64,000 nt of DNA. Source: Yoonia sp. GPGPB17 (GTDB lineage: Bacteria; Pseudomonadota; Alphaproteobacteria; Rhodobacterales; Rhodobacteraceae). Where the stretch lies: assembly GCF_037892195.1 (NCBI RefSeq), contig NZ_JATACI010000005.1, positions 56,859 to 120,858 of the forward strand, written 5' to 3'. Below the pieces are notes generated by a model that saw nothing but the letters and a program-made list of their open reading frames with translations, was not told the DNA's origin and ran no database searches. The stretch's first letter is position 1; each line of letters begins with the position of its first letter. Shown here in pieces: positions 19,393 to 28,951 of this stretch. Position numbers and translations under genes: made by a program.

Positions 19393-20962
19393 CACTTAGG
19401 GCTGATTTTGTTGAAAAAGCCGCTGTTTTCGGCAGGCTTGTTTGAGGCATCGATTTGATTTCGTTCAATTGTCTAAGGCGTAACCGCCGCTTCAACCTGC
19501 GGCTGGCACCATCGGTTTGAGCTTTGCGAGTTTACGGAGGTTTTGAGCGGTGGCTGCGAGGGTAAATTCGTCTTGAACGCCGCATGGGCCCCGTAATCGG
19601 AGCCGTCCCAAGCCGAGGATACGTTTGAGGTGGGCAAAAAGCATCTCGACCTTTTTTCGTCGCGCCTGAGCCTTGGGATTGAAGTCGGAGGTGGTGCATT
19701 GGCGTGCAAAGTCTCTGACGATCTCATATTTATCGCGATGGACCGAACGCGTGTCAGCGTTGGGGCAGCACTTTGCCTTCAGCTCGCATCCTGTGCAGTC
19801 TGATTTCAATGCTCGATAGTTTCTGGATTTCCAAACTGGCGCATTCCGTTTTGGATCGGAATAGGTTCGCCAGGTGTGCCGCATCTCTTTGCCGCCAGGG
19901 CAGATGTATCGGTCGTTCTCATCATCCCATGTGAAGTCGGATCGTGAGAAGGTTCCGTCGGTCAGTTCACCCTTGTCAAAGACAGGGATGAAGGGGAGGA
20001 TCTGGCGCTTGAGTGCCAGCCAGACCAGGTTGTCGGACGACCCGTAGGCAGTGTCAGCAGCGATCCAATCCGGCTTCACGCCAAACCGGTCTTCGGTGCG
20101 ATCGAGCATCTTGCGCATGGCGCCCACTTCGGCGGTTTTGTTTGATCGGCTGGCATCGACATCGACGATGATCCCGTGGTCCGTATCGATCAGGTAGTTG
20201 TCGGAATAGGCAAAGAATGCTGGCCCTTTGCGCGCAGTTGTCCATTGGCTGGCGGGGTCGGCATGGGCGGTGAACTTGGGCTTTGCTGTGGTCGCCGCAC
20301 CGAAGGCTTCATCGTCCAGCGTATCGAGATACTCGCGCACGGCACGGGGCGCATCTGCGGGATCAATCTCGCGGGCTGCCCAGTCTTCCGGGTTACTGGA
20401 GTTCTGTTTCTGAACATCGGCGCTGATCAAGCTGGCGTCGACCGCGAACCCCTGGCCACCAACCAGACCTTCTTCCATGCAACGTGCCACGGTTGTCTCG
20501 AAGACAAGGCGCAGCAGATCGCTTTCGCGGAACCGGCCATGACGGTTCTTGGAAAAGGTCGAGTGATCCGGGATACGATCCGTCAAATCGAGGCGGCAAA
20601 ACCAGCGATAAGCGAGGTTCAGATGCACTTCTTCGCAAAGCCGACGCTCGGATCGGATGCCGAAGCAATAGCCGACCATCAGCATGCGGATCAGCAATTC
20701 AGGATCAATCGACGGGCGACCAGTGTGGCTGTAGAAATCCGCTAGGTGAGTGTGGACGCTGGTCAGGTCAACAAACCGATCAATCGATCGAACCAAGTGA
20801 TCATGGGGAACGTGATCTTCAAGCGAGAACTCGTAGAACAAGGCCGCTTGCGCCTCTTGCCTCGGTCCCATCATCGCCAATCCTCCCGCTCGCCGGGACA
20901 ATTGAATCAGTGACATACGGCGCGATCAAGGAAGAGTTTTTCAACGGAATCAGCCCAAAGTG
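19393..20962 (-). mobile_element. IS1182-family insertion sequence, copy 1
   Basis: Inverted repeats of about 26 bases bound the element. The left one (19393-19418) begins CACTTAGGGCTGATT and ends GTTGAAAAA; the right one (20937-20962) is its near-exact reverse complement, differing at three positions. The transposase fills most of the interior. A diverged second copy sits at 57710-59259 in the opposite orientation. Confidence 0.85.
19492..20874 (-). CDS. IS1182-family transposase
   Basis: The frame is intact from MMGPRQEAQAALFYEFSLED (ATG at 20874; the open frame extends to 20916) to the stop at 19492, about 460 residues. It has the N-terminal block IDPELLIRMLMVGYCFGIRS, the DDE core with FAVDASLISADV and WIAADTAYGS, a CTGCELKAKCCP cysteine cluster and the C-terminal KVEMLFAHLKRILGLGRLR signature with the catalytic glutamate. 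This copy could be active. Confidence 0.9.
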   Translation of the reverse strand: MMGPRQEAQAALFYEFSLEDHVPHDHLVRSIDRFVDLTSVHTHLADFYSHTGRPSIDPELLIRMLMVGYCFGIRSERRLCEEVHLNLAYRWFCRLDLTDRIPDHSTFSKNRHGRFRESDLLRLVFETTVARCMEEGLVGGQGFAVDASLISADVQKQNSSNPEDWAAREIDPADAPRAVREYLDTLDDEAFGAATTAKPKFTAHADPASQWTTARKGPAFFAYSDNYLIDTDHGIIVDVDASRSNKTAEVGAMRKMLDRTEDRFGVKPDWIAADTAYGSSDNLVWLALKRQILPFIPVFDKGELTDGTFSRSDFTWDDENDRYICPGGKEMRHTWRTYSDPKRNAPVWKSRNYRALKSDCTGCELKAKCCPNADTRSVHRDKYEIVRDFARQCTTSDFNPKAQARRKKVEMLFAHLKRILGLGRLRLRGPCGVQDEFTLAATAQNLRKLAKLKPMVPAAG

Positions 20963-21093
20963 TCGAATGCTGCACCTCGCACAAATGGCGGCTGTAAATT
21001 CAAATAGTTCTAGAATAGGATCGAGGGTGTGCAGATTTTCAACACCTTAACTGACGATCTGGCGTGAGAATTTCACAAGAAACGATCAAGAAG

Positions 21094-21915
21094 ATGAACA
21101 TGAAGAAAATTGTGACTGTAGCAATAAGCGTTACTGTGCTGGCGGCTTGTGTGGCCTTGGGCCTTGGAGTTATGGGGGCCAAACAGGCTGGCCGTGATTT
21201 GCCAAACTGCCCGGGTGGTGTGTTTGCGAACGAAGCTATGGTTTTTGACGCGATTGCAATTTGCGCAACTAGCGATGTCAGCCAAGAGAAACTGGCACAT
21301 GCGGCCAATGTTGCGGCTGAATGGCTAGACAACGATGGTGATGGTGAGGTCGATGAGCCGCGTATCGTCACAGCAATGCAGACTTCTCGACCTTTTGTCA
21401 TCATGACACCCAGCGGCCCCTCCGCCGCCGTTATGGCAGCACTTAGTCCAACGTTCGCTTCCCGCGTAGGTCAGGACCTACACGCCAGCGAAACAAATCC
21501 TGGCAACGGGCAACGGGACGCCAGTCAGGAGGAAGTTCTGCATGCCATCCAAAACGGCGGTTGGGCCATCGCTTTCCCAGATGTCTGGGGAGATCAACCA
21601 GGCGCGACGTTGTATCAGGAGTGGCAAGCTGCTGAAGCAGCGGGCCACTATGCTTATGATGACCCAACCTGCAACGCGGCATGCAAAGTTACCGAATACA
21701 CCTATGTAGCGGCGGCGTCCTACTTGGGCTCTACGAAGGATTTGGAATCAAACGAAATCCGCCTGCACACACGCGACGCATTGCGAGAAGGCGTCCCTGG
21801 AACGGTCGCAGTTTTTGAGTCCACTGACTACCGCTTTGCAACAGACCACTGGCCAACCGGTCAATACCGGCACCAATCCAACATCGTCTTCGCCCCTCAA
21901 GAGGCTGCGCAGTAG
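21094..21915 (+). CDS. Exported protein with an EF-hand-like loop
   Basis: The product (about 273 residues from the ATG at 21094; the frame opens at 21064) begins with a hydrophobic segment IVTVAISVTVLAACVALGLG that may be a signal anchor or lipoprotein signal. Residues near 90 read DNDGDGEVDE, a calcium-binding-type loop. The rest has conserved-looking tryptophans and two cysteine pairs (PTCNAACK). No family was recognised. It stands alone between IS1182 copy 1 and a convergent secreted-protein gene. Confidence 0.6.
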   Translation: MNMKKIVTVAISVTVLAACVALGLGVMGAKQAGRDLPNCPGGVFANEAMVFDAIAICATSDVSQEKLAHAANVAAEWLDNDGDGEVDEPRIVTAMQTSRPFVIMTPSGPSAAVMAALSPTFASRVGQDLHASETNPGNGQRDASQEEVLHAIQNGGWAIAFPDVWGDQPGATLYQEWQAAEAAGHYAYDDPTCNAACKVTEYTYVAAASYLGSTKDLESNEIRLHTRDALREGVPGTVAVFESTDYRFATDHWPTGQYRHQSNIVFAPQEAAQ

Positions 21916-22164
21916 ATCTATTCTCGGCTGGAGCAAATGAGAAGTGGACGTTCGAAAGTCAACTTCAAGTGACTGCTTTGTCCGCGATCCGTTAGTTCGA
22001 CCATCTTTGAGTTATGCGCGTGCAGCGAATGTCCGATAACCGGGCTGCGACTGCAGCATCTTGAAGGTAGGTTTAAGGTCGGCTTTGGGCCGAAAGCTGC
22101 AGGGCAGGGGCCGGATCGAATGAAATATGAGTGTTCTAATCCGCATAAGCGCGCATACGAAACG

Positions 22165-22917
22165 TCAGTAATTGATACGCTCGTATCCGTAGTTTCCCGA
22201 ATAGTCTCGCCATTCAACGAACACTGCTCTTGCAAAAAGGGAGCAACCGCTGCGAGTGGGGCCGAAAGCGGTGGGAATGGCGCTTCGGTTGGACCGCTGC
22301 CAGCTAAAATCTCCCTGTGTACCATAGCTTCCAAGGCGAACGCGGGCGTACCGATCACAATCTCCGTCGTCTCGATCGTCATTAATCAAGACATCGAAAA
22401 CGCGGATGGAGCGAACGATGTTAAATTCGGGGCCGCTGATGTCGATGTCGGCGCGATCTTGGATCAACTGGTGCGCAAATCCTTCCGGAAGTCGGTTGGG
22501 CTTTGGTGCTCCAAGATTCAAAACTGCATTTTCCGAGAGCAGGGGTCTTGTGGCAAGCGACAACTGTAGCCTCAGACGGTCTCGGTCGGTGAACAGGACG
22601 TCGTAGAGACGGCCTCGATTATCCAAGGGGGTAACAGGATGGTAGGATGCGCCCATTGGGCAGCGCCAAATCTGAATTGGAGGTTCAATTGGCCACGGAG
22701 TGATCCTGCGGACGAACTCTGCACGAGCGCGGACGCACGGAACTGATGCTGGCCAGCCTCCAGACAGGCACAGCAGTATTGCGCAGTCGATCTGGTAGGT
22801 TTGAGCATGCGCACGATTGGCAGTGCCAACGAACGAGGTAACCAGTGTAAGCGTAACCAAAAAAGTGTACGTTCGTATCGAATGAAGCAAGCGGAGCATC
22901 CTAACAGCAGGGTGCAT
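22165..22917 (-). CDS. Secreted cysteine-rich protein, paralogue 1
   Basis: A 250-residue protein with a signal peptide ending RAHA-QTYQ. The mature N-terminus QTYQIDCAILLCLSGGWPAS is almost identical to that of the protein at 39935-40762, and the block LIQDRADIDISG and the C-terminus VFVEWRDYSGNYGYERINY are also shared, while the middle differs. The CAILLCLSGG cysteine pattern loosely recalls TrbM/KikA-type conjugation proteins, but this is uncertain. It lies between orphan genes and an IS30. Confidence 0.6.
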   Translation of the reverse strand: MHPAVRMLRLLHSIRTYTFLVTLTLVTSFVGTANRAHAQTYQIDCAILLCLSGGWPASVPCVRARAEFVRRITPWPIEPPIQIWRCPMGASYHPVTPLDNRGRLYDVLFTDRDRLRLQLSLATRPLLSENAVLNLGAPKPNRLPEGFAHQLIQDRADIDISGPEFNIVRSIRVFDVLINDDRDDGDCDRYARVRLGSYGTQGDFSWQRSNRSAIPTAFGPTRSGCSLFARAVFVEWRDYSGNYGYERINY

Positions 22918-22971
22918 GCAGCATGACTCCGTTAATATACTATTGCAACACTTGATATTGTGAGCGATACT

Positions 22972-24068
22972 TGAACTGCGACTCCTATTGCCTTTGAGGG
23001 TAGGGGCGTTGACCCATCTCTTCCATCATCTTTTCGCGGAAGACCTCGGTAAGCGTCTTCCATCCGAGGCATTTTCGGGGTGTCGCGTTGAGGCGGTCAC
23101 AGATCGTTTTCAATTCATGATCTGAGACCGCCGTGATGTCGCGCTTTCTCGGCAGCCATCTTCGCGCACGTCGGTTGGTGTTTTCCACGGTGCCTTTCTG
23201 CCAGGGTGAAGACGGATCGCAGAACCAGGTTTGCGTTCCGATCTCAGCCTGCAGGTGCGGCCAGCTAACGAACTCAGTGCCGCGGTCAAAGGTGATTGAA
23301 CGACGCGCGATGTGGGGTAGGTCGCGCACTGCCTTCATGATCTTGCCCATCACCGGCTTGGTACGCTTGTTCGGGTTCTTTAGAAGCACGGTGAACCGGC
23401 TGACACGTTCGACCAGTGATGTGACGTTCGACTGCCCAAAGCGTTGTTTGAACAAGACAAGATCAGCTTCCCAGTGGCCGAACTGGCGTCGGTGGGCCAC
23501 ATCGTCCGGACGGAACAGGATACTGACATCGCGGTCAAACTTCGGCGGCAGGCGCTTTCTGGCACGACGCGGCCTGCGGGCTTTGCGATGCTCGGGCAGG
23601 TACCACCAGAGCTCCTGCGCCATGCCTTCCTTGGAGTAGATGTAGCGGTAGATCGTCTCTTGGCAGACCCGCAGCTTTGCACCTTCATAGATCATCCGGT
23701 TGCCGATCTGTTCGGGAGTCCAACCTTGCTTGATCCGCGCGATCACGGTCTTGCACAGCTCTGGATGCCGGATCAGCTTGCGCTGCACAGATCGGCGTTT
23801 GTCCGTCCGCAATTGAGCCGCGTGACCGAAATAACCTGCGTACTTCTTTGGGAACGCATCATCGGCCCAGAAATTGCGTTTGATCTCGCGAAAGATCGTC
23901 GATTTGTGGCGTTTGAGAACGCGGGCCATCTCTCTGACAGGCACCTTTGCATGCCACCAGCTCTCAATCTTACGGCGTTCTTGTAGCGATAGTTGCGAAT
24001 AAACGGCTCCCATGCCATGATCTCCCATTAGATAACTCATTGTTTTCTAATAGGAGTCGCACTTCAGG
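22972..24068 (-). mobile_element. IS30-family insertion sequence
   Basis: Inverted repeats sharing the core TGCGACTCCTATT are visible at about 22972-22990 and, reversed, at 24049-24068. They flank one intact transposase gene. The element interrupts no recognisable gene. Confidence 0.8.
22985..24040 (-). CDS. IS30-family transposase
   Basis: An intact 351-residue transposase. The N-terminus has the IS30 helix-turn-helix (YSQLSLQERRKIESWW and VLKRHKSTIFREIKRN). The DDE residues are D in HWEADLVLFK, D in ITFDRGTEFVSW and E in QKGTVENTNRRARRW. All family blocks are present, so the element could be active. Confidence 0.9.
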   Translation of the reverse strand: MSYLMGDHGMGAVYSQLSLQERRKIESWWHAKVPVREMARVLKRHKSTIFREIKRNFWADDAFPKKYAGYFGHAAQLRTDKRRSVQRKLIRHPELCKTVIARIKQGWTPEQIGNRMIYEGAKLRVCQETIYRYIYSKEGMAQELWWYLPEHRKARRPRRARKRLPPKFDRDVSILFRPDDVAHRRQFGHWEADLVLFKQRFGQSNVTSLVERVSRFTVLLKNPNKRTKPVMGKIMKAVRDLPHIARRSITFDRGTEFVSWPHLQAEIGTQTWFCDPSSPWQKGTVENTNRRARRWLPRKRDITAVSDHELKTICDRLNATPRKCLGWKTLTEVFREKMMEEMGQRPYPQRQ

Positions 24069-24161
24069 GTAGCGCGCTCCATAAGATTGATCTTCGTCGC
24101 GTAAGGTTTATTATGTTAAATAAGTCAGTAAACTTAAAAATCGGCTGAATTTCACAGAAAG

Positions 24162-24404
24162 TCAATCGTAGACGATATCCGTCTGCGCCTTGGCTTTCCA
24201 ACGCGGCACCAGCTCGCCGGTGTTCCATTCATACAGCCATCCAACCAGTTCGCCCGTCTGGCGATCGAGAATGCGCTTTACGGCACAAGCATGAAGTCTC
24301 TTTTGTTGTTTGCCCGTCAACCGCGATTTCCGAACGCGGCTAGGAACACTGAGAACAACGGTCGATCCGACGTATCTTGTGATTCCCTGAAAGTCCTTAG
24401 CCAT
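24162..24404 (-). CDS. Small conserved-looking protein, function unknown
   Basis: From the ATG at 24404 (MAKDFQGITRYVG) the product has 80 residues, basic in the middle and with an ILDRQTGELVGWLYEWNTG segment reminiscent of small plasmid or phage proteins. No domain recognised. It is divergent from the truncated gene at 24571. Confidence 0.45.
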   Translation of the reverse strand: MAKDFQGITRYVGSTVVLSVPSRVRKSRLTGKQQKRLHACAVKRILDRQTGELVGWLYEWNTGELVPRWKAKAQTDIVYD

Positions 24405-24570
24405 AAATTTAGCCCCCAAATTGTAGGCCTCGCCAACAACATCGCCCGTAGTAAATAAGCGCGTATCGGCAGTGAACCGCTTCGCGCCTCAGTTGTGCTT
24501 ACAAAGCGTTGCAATGCACGATAAAGTACGCGAAGGGGCGCAAAAGAACGCGAAAAAGGCGCGCAAGTGA

Positions 24571-25138
24571 TTGATTAGAAACGGTAGATTTTTTTCTGCG
24601 CCGCAGAAGGCGGACGAGAACTTTAAGCAACTTTTTGCTCGTTTAGCGGCAGCAGGCGTTGGTCGCCCAGTGGACAGCGAGGGTTACGCTGATGGGCCGT
24701 GGACGCCTGAGACTTTGGCTGAAGCGATTTCCGCTATTGAAGGCAATCGCGAAGGCGTCGAATTGCGCTCTGTCCAGGTTTGGTTTCAGGACAACGACAA
24801 TGGAATAAGTGATGCAAATATCCGCTGGCTTGCTCGGGTATTTGGTTGCGGTGATCCTGAAGCTGCGAGCGCATGGCAGGCTGAGCTTAAAGCTGCGAAA
24901 GAGAGACTAGCGAAAGAAAGGCGCGAGAAGAAGCGCACGAAAGAAGCGCAGCCGAGTAACACCAATGGCGTGAAAGTTAGTTTAGAACCGGTATTTCCGC
25001 CGGTCGAACCGACCACCCCCGATGACATCGGCGGTTTCGATGAGCTGACGAAGCAGCCAGCCAAAACGCTCGCAGAAAAATGCGAACGAATGTTGAGCGG
25101 CGCGACATCTCTCAAATTGCAATTCGGATATCTGCTGG
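24571..25138 (+). pseudogene. Plasmid-type protein, 3' end cut off by IS3 copy A
   Basis: The frame begins MIRNGRFFSAPQKADENFKQ and contains a helix-turn-helix-like region (VQVWFQDNDNGISDANIRW, residues 70-90), followed by a charged coiled coil (AKERLAKERREKKRTKE). The IS3 element begins at 25139, and the last codons before the stop at 25167 come from the element. The N-terminal signature resembles a Rhodobacteraceae accessory family that I half recognise as RcgA-like, with low confidence. The missing C-terminus was not found elsewhere in the window. Confidence 0.55.
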
Positions 25139-25141
25139 TGT

Positions 25142-25984
25142 CTAGCCCCCAATTTCAGAGCCACTAATTTGGGATTTCTCTAATAAGGTTTCTGGTACTG
25201 GAGGTCGCATTCCGAGCGCGTGATGGGGTCTGATGTGATTGTATTCTTTGAGCCAAGTATTGATCGCGACTTGTGCTTGTTTGACACTGTGGAACCATTC
25301 TGAGTTTAGGACTTCATGGCGAAGGATGCCGTTGAAGCGCTCGTTGTACCCGTTTTCCCAAGGGCTGCCTGGATAGATTTGGATCGGTTTGATGCCAACC
25401 TTTCTAAGCCACGCCTGAAGATGTTCGGCTACGAACTCGCCGCCATTGTCGGAACGAATAAATTCAGGTTTCCCATGCTTCATTACCAAGCGATGCATGA
25501 CCGCCAAAACATCATCAGAATTCATCTTTTCCTGGACTTCAACGCACAGTGCTTGGCGGGTAAACTCATCTAAGACAGTCAGCATCTTGTAGCCACGCCC
25601 GTTACTCAGCTTGTCGTGAACGAAGTCTATCGCCCAAACGTGGTTGGCATGCGTCGGGCGAAGGCGAATGACTGAGGTGTCTTTGTGGTAAAGGCGCCGC
25701 CGCTTTTTGTGCCGCTCTGGCAGCTTGAGCCCTTCTTCGCGCCATAAACGTTCGATTTTCTTGTGATTAACATGCCAGCCTTCGATCCGCAGCAGCTCGG
25801 TGATTTTACGATACCCGTATCGCCCATATTGTTTGGCTAAACGGACCACCGCCAAGCGCAACGCGTTATCATCTTGGGCCTTGGCTTTGTAATGCAAGCT
25901 GGAACGCGACACATTTAAAACTGAACAGGTTCGGCGCTCCGATGTATTCAGCTTTTGACGGGTGTGGATCACGGCCTGACGCAA
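25142..25984 (-). CDS. IS3 orfB transposase (copy A)
   Basis: A 280-residue integrase-type protein. The catalytic residues are D in VWAIDFVHDKLS, D in FIRSDNGGEFVAE and E in NGYNERFNGILRHE. An N-terminal HTH-like segment (SVLNVSRSSLHYKAKAQDD) precedes the core. It is read with orfA by -1 frameshifting, and both frames are intact, so the element is probably active. Confidence 0.9.
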   Translation of the reverse strand: MRQAVIHTRQKLNTSERRTCSVLNVSRSSLHYKAKAQDDNALRLAVVRLAKQYGRYGYRKITELLRIEGWHVNHKKIERLWREEGLKLPERHKKRRRLYHKDTSVIRLRPTHANHVWAIDFVHDKLSNGRGYKMLTVLDEFTRQALCVEVQEKMNSDDVLAVMHRLVMKHGKPEFIRSDNGGEFVAEHLQAWLRKVGIKPIQIYPGSPWENGYNERFNGILRHEVLNSEWFHSVKQAQVAINTWLKEYNHIRPHHALGMRPPVPETLLEKSQISGSEIGG

Positions 25985-25995
25985 CCCATCAATCG

Positions 25996-26283
25996 TCAGA
26001 CCTTCGGCTTTAAATAATCGAGGCTCTCCTTCAGGATCAATTTGTCCAATTGAAGATCCGCGACAATCTTCTTCAGTCGCTCATTTTCTTTCTTCAGTGC
26101 CTTCATCTCAGACAGCTGCGGGCGACCAAGACCACCAAACTTCTTGCGCCAATAGTAATAGGTTTTGTCCGAGATACCTGCTTTGCGACACGCGCTCACA
26201 ACATCCAGACCATCGTGCAAATGAACATCGATCTCGCGCAGTATTTTCAGCGCATCCTCATCCGAATACCGTTTCCGTGCCAT
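25996..26283 (-). CDS. IS3 orfA (copy A)
   Basis: A 95-residue OrfA with the helix-turn-helix block VVSACRKAGISDKTYYYWRK and a coiled coil (ALKKENERLKKIVADLQLDK). It ends 12 bases before the orfB frame opens. The start MARKRYSDEDALKILR is at 26283. Confidence 0.9.
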   Translation of the reverse strand: MARKRYSDEDALKILREIDVHLHDGLDVVSACRKAGISDKTYYYWRKKFGGLGRPQLSEMKALKKENERLKKIVADLQLDKLILKESLDYLKPKV

Positions 26284-26429
26284 TCTTCGTAACTCCCTTG
26301 GTCTACAAATAGTGGCACAGTCTTAGGGGGCCAAGACACGAGCCAGCATTTTCTGCCTCGCCTTTGGAGTTCTCAGAACAAAAGCGAGGCGCGGCCTACA
26401 AAAACTTGGAACGCTATAGCTCTGCAGTT

Positions 26430-27574
26430 CTATAGAATCTCAGCAAGCAACTTATTCACATTGTCGCTGGTCAACTCAACAGGATTGCCACCACAACTCG
26501 GATCTTTTAAAGCACCTTCAATAATTCTGGCGATATCGGCGTTTTCAACCCCCAAACCAGATAGGCGTTTTGGCACACCTAGTGAGTCGTTGAACTGGTC
26601 GACAAAGTTGCAGAAGCCGTCGAAACCGCCTTCGATGCCAAGATAGCCAGCAGCGAGATCAAAGCGCTCGCGGATCACGGGCTCGTTCAGTTTCAGAACC
26701 GCAGGCATACAGACCGCGTTGGTAGTCCCGTGATGTGTGTGGTGCATAGCGCCAATTGGATGGCTCAATGCGTGAATAGCGCCGAGGCCTTTTGGAATGC
26801 CGTGGCACCCATCATGGCCGCGCTCATCATGTGCGAACGGGCTTCGATGTTGGATGGCGCTTTGAACGCGATGGGCAAGTTCTCGATTACCAGACGCATG
26901 CCTTCCAGCGCGATGCCCTGGGACATCGGATGGTAATGCGGGCTGGAGAAGGCCTCGACGCAATGGGCAAAGGCGTCCAGTCCGGTGCCTGCAGTTATGA
27001 AGCTGGGCATACCAACGGTTAGTTCCGGGTCGCAGATCACGACCGAGGGCAGCACCTTAGGGTGGAAGATGATTTTCTTCTCTTCCGTCTCCGAGTTGGT
27101 GATGACGCTGGCGCGGCCCACTTCGGACCCGGTGCCAGCGGTGGTGGGCACGGCGATATTGGGCACGATTGCATCTGCATTGGCGCGGGTCCACCAATCG
27201 CCAATGTCTTCGAAATCCCAGATCGATCGCGTCTGGCCAGCCATAAAGGCGACCATCTTGCCGAGGTCGAGACCTGAACCGCCACCAAACGCGATCACCC
27301 CATCATGACCACCCTCGTTGAACGCTTTGACGCCACTAGTGAGGTTCTTCTCATTCGGGTTTGGGTCCACTTCAGCAAAAAGCCCGCGTCCCAGGCCCGC
27401 GGCTTCCAGCAGGTCAAGTGTCTTGGTCGTAATCTCCATTTCGGCCAAGCCCCGGTCGGTGACCAACAGCGGCTTGGAGACACCCGCTGCCGCACAGGCG
27501 TCAGCGATTTCAGAAATGCGGCCCGCTCCGAAGCGGATCGAGGTAGGGTAAGAAAAGTTTGCCTCAAGGTTCAT
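26430..27574 (-). pseudogene. Iron-containing alcohol dehydrogenase, frameshifted
   Basis: The start MNLEANFSYPTSIRFG (27574) leads through the NAD-binding GGGSGLDLGK and PTTAGTGSEVGRA blocks. The frame is lost near 26790 at CAAAAGGCC and resumes as KGLGAIHALSHPIGAMHHTHHG, which carries the metal-binding histidines. One missing G would restore GATAFQKGLGAIHALSHP and a protein of about 381 residues. Its ATG overlaps the stop of the aldehyde dehydrogenase gene, so the two are coupled as the last genes of the TRAP operon. Likely role: oxidation of an alcohol such as a gamma-glutamylated amino alcohol. Confidence 0.75.
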
Positions 27575-28951
27575 GAAGTCACCTTTTTCATATGGTAGGA
27601 TTTGGGGCGGGTTAGGTTGTGATAGCCAATGGCCGACAATCCGCCGCCGCGCCCGGTGTTTTTGCAGCCAGTCCAACACAGGCCCGGGTCAAGGTAGTCG
27701 GCGCGATTCATAAATACCGTGCCGGTCTCGATTTGGTCGCCAATGCGCATCGCGCGATCAAGATCTTTAGTCCAGAGGCTGGCGGTCAGGCCAAACTCGC
27801 TGTCATTCATTAGTGCGATGGCTTCTTCGTCGGATGAGACTTTCATAATCCCCACTACAGGCCCAAAGCTCTCGTCTCGCATCACGCGCATCTCGTGGGT
27901 CACATCAGTAAGGATCTGCGGCGTCAGATAGGCACCGCCGTCATCCTCGGCGAAGGTCTCGATATGTGCGGTTGCACCATCGGCCACGGCCTCGGCGATC
28001 TGGGCGCGGACCTCTTCGGCAAAGCGCTTATGCGCCATAGGTCCCATTGTCGTGTCTTGGTCCAGCGGATTGCCGAGCTTGTAACCTTTGACGATGGCTA
28101 TGGCCTTTTCCAGGAACGCATCAAACAGGCTTTCATGCACGTAGATCCGCTCGATTCCACAGCAGCACTGGCCCGCGTTGAACATCGCGCCGTCGATCAG
28201 TGTATCGACGGCAGCGTCAAGGTCGGCGTCTTCCATGACATAACCCGGGTCCTTGCCGCCTAACTCTGTGCCCACGCCGGTAAAAGTCGCGGCAGCAGCC
28301 TTTTCCATAGCGACGCCACCGCCGACCGATCCGGTGAAATTGACAAAGTCAAAAGCTTTCTCCGAGATCAAATCGGAGGTGGTAGCGTGATCCAGGAAGA
28401 GGTTTTGGAACACATCTTCAGGCACTCCCGCAGAGTGGAAGGCCTGCGCCATTCGCTCTCCGACAAGGAGAGTTTGTGAGGCGTGTTTCAACACGACGGA
28501 GTTGTTAAGCGATTAGTGCCGGTGCAACCGTGTTGATCGCCGTCATGTAAGGATAGTTCCAAGGTGCGACCACCAGAACGACCCCGTGGGGCACGCGTTT
28601 GATCAAGCGTTTAAACGTGGCGTCCTCGCCTACCTGGATATCCGCGAGGCTTGTCGCCGCAATGTCCGCCATGTGACTGGCGCGCTCGCTAAATCCGCCA
28701 AATTCGCCACCATAGCGCACCGGGCGACCCATCATATGGGCCAACTCGCGCACGATTTCGTCGTTTGATGCGCCAACAGCTGCGACGCCTGCCATGACCA
28801 GATCAACGCGTTCTTTCAATGAGCGCGATGCCCAAGATAACTGCGCCTTGCGGGCTTTGGATACTGCACTTTCAGCTTCCTCTTTGCCGAGGATTGGGCG
28901 GCGGGCGAAAACTGACCCGTCAATAGGCGAGACACATTCTAACATTGTCAT
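27571..28951 (-). pseudogene. Aldehyde dehydrogenase, frameshifted
   Basis: From ATG 28951, overlapping the stop of the glutamine-synthetase-like gene (ATGA), the N-terminal half contains the VVAPWNYPYMTAINT block. The frame stops at GCTTAAC (28504-28510) right after PALIA and resumes one base out of register as NSVVLKHASQTLLVG. Reading GGC in place of TAAC gives PALIAGNSVVLKHA. The C-terminal half has FTGSVGGG, the catalytic glutamate in GTELGGKDP and the cysteine in GQCCCGIERI. Intact length would be about 459 residues. It would oxidise the aldehyde made by the neighbouring alcohol dehydrogenase. Confidence 0.75.

Larger units (their letters stand above)
25139..26338 (-). mobile_element. 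IS3-family insertion sequence, copy A
   Basis: A 1200-base element from TGTCTAGCCCCC to GGGGGCCAAGACA, imperfect terminal inverted repeats. It appears identical, base for base as far as I compared, to copy B at 52315-53514 and has the same orientation. The flanking bases (CTGG left, CGAG right) do not form a target duplication. Confidence 0.9.
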
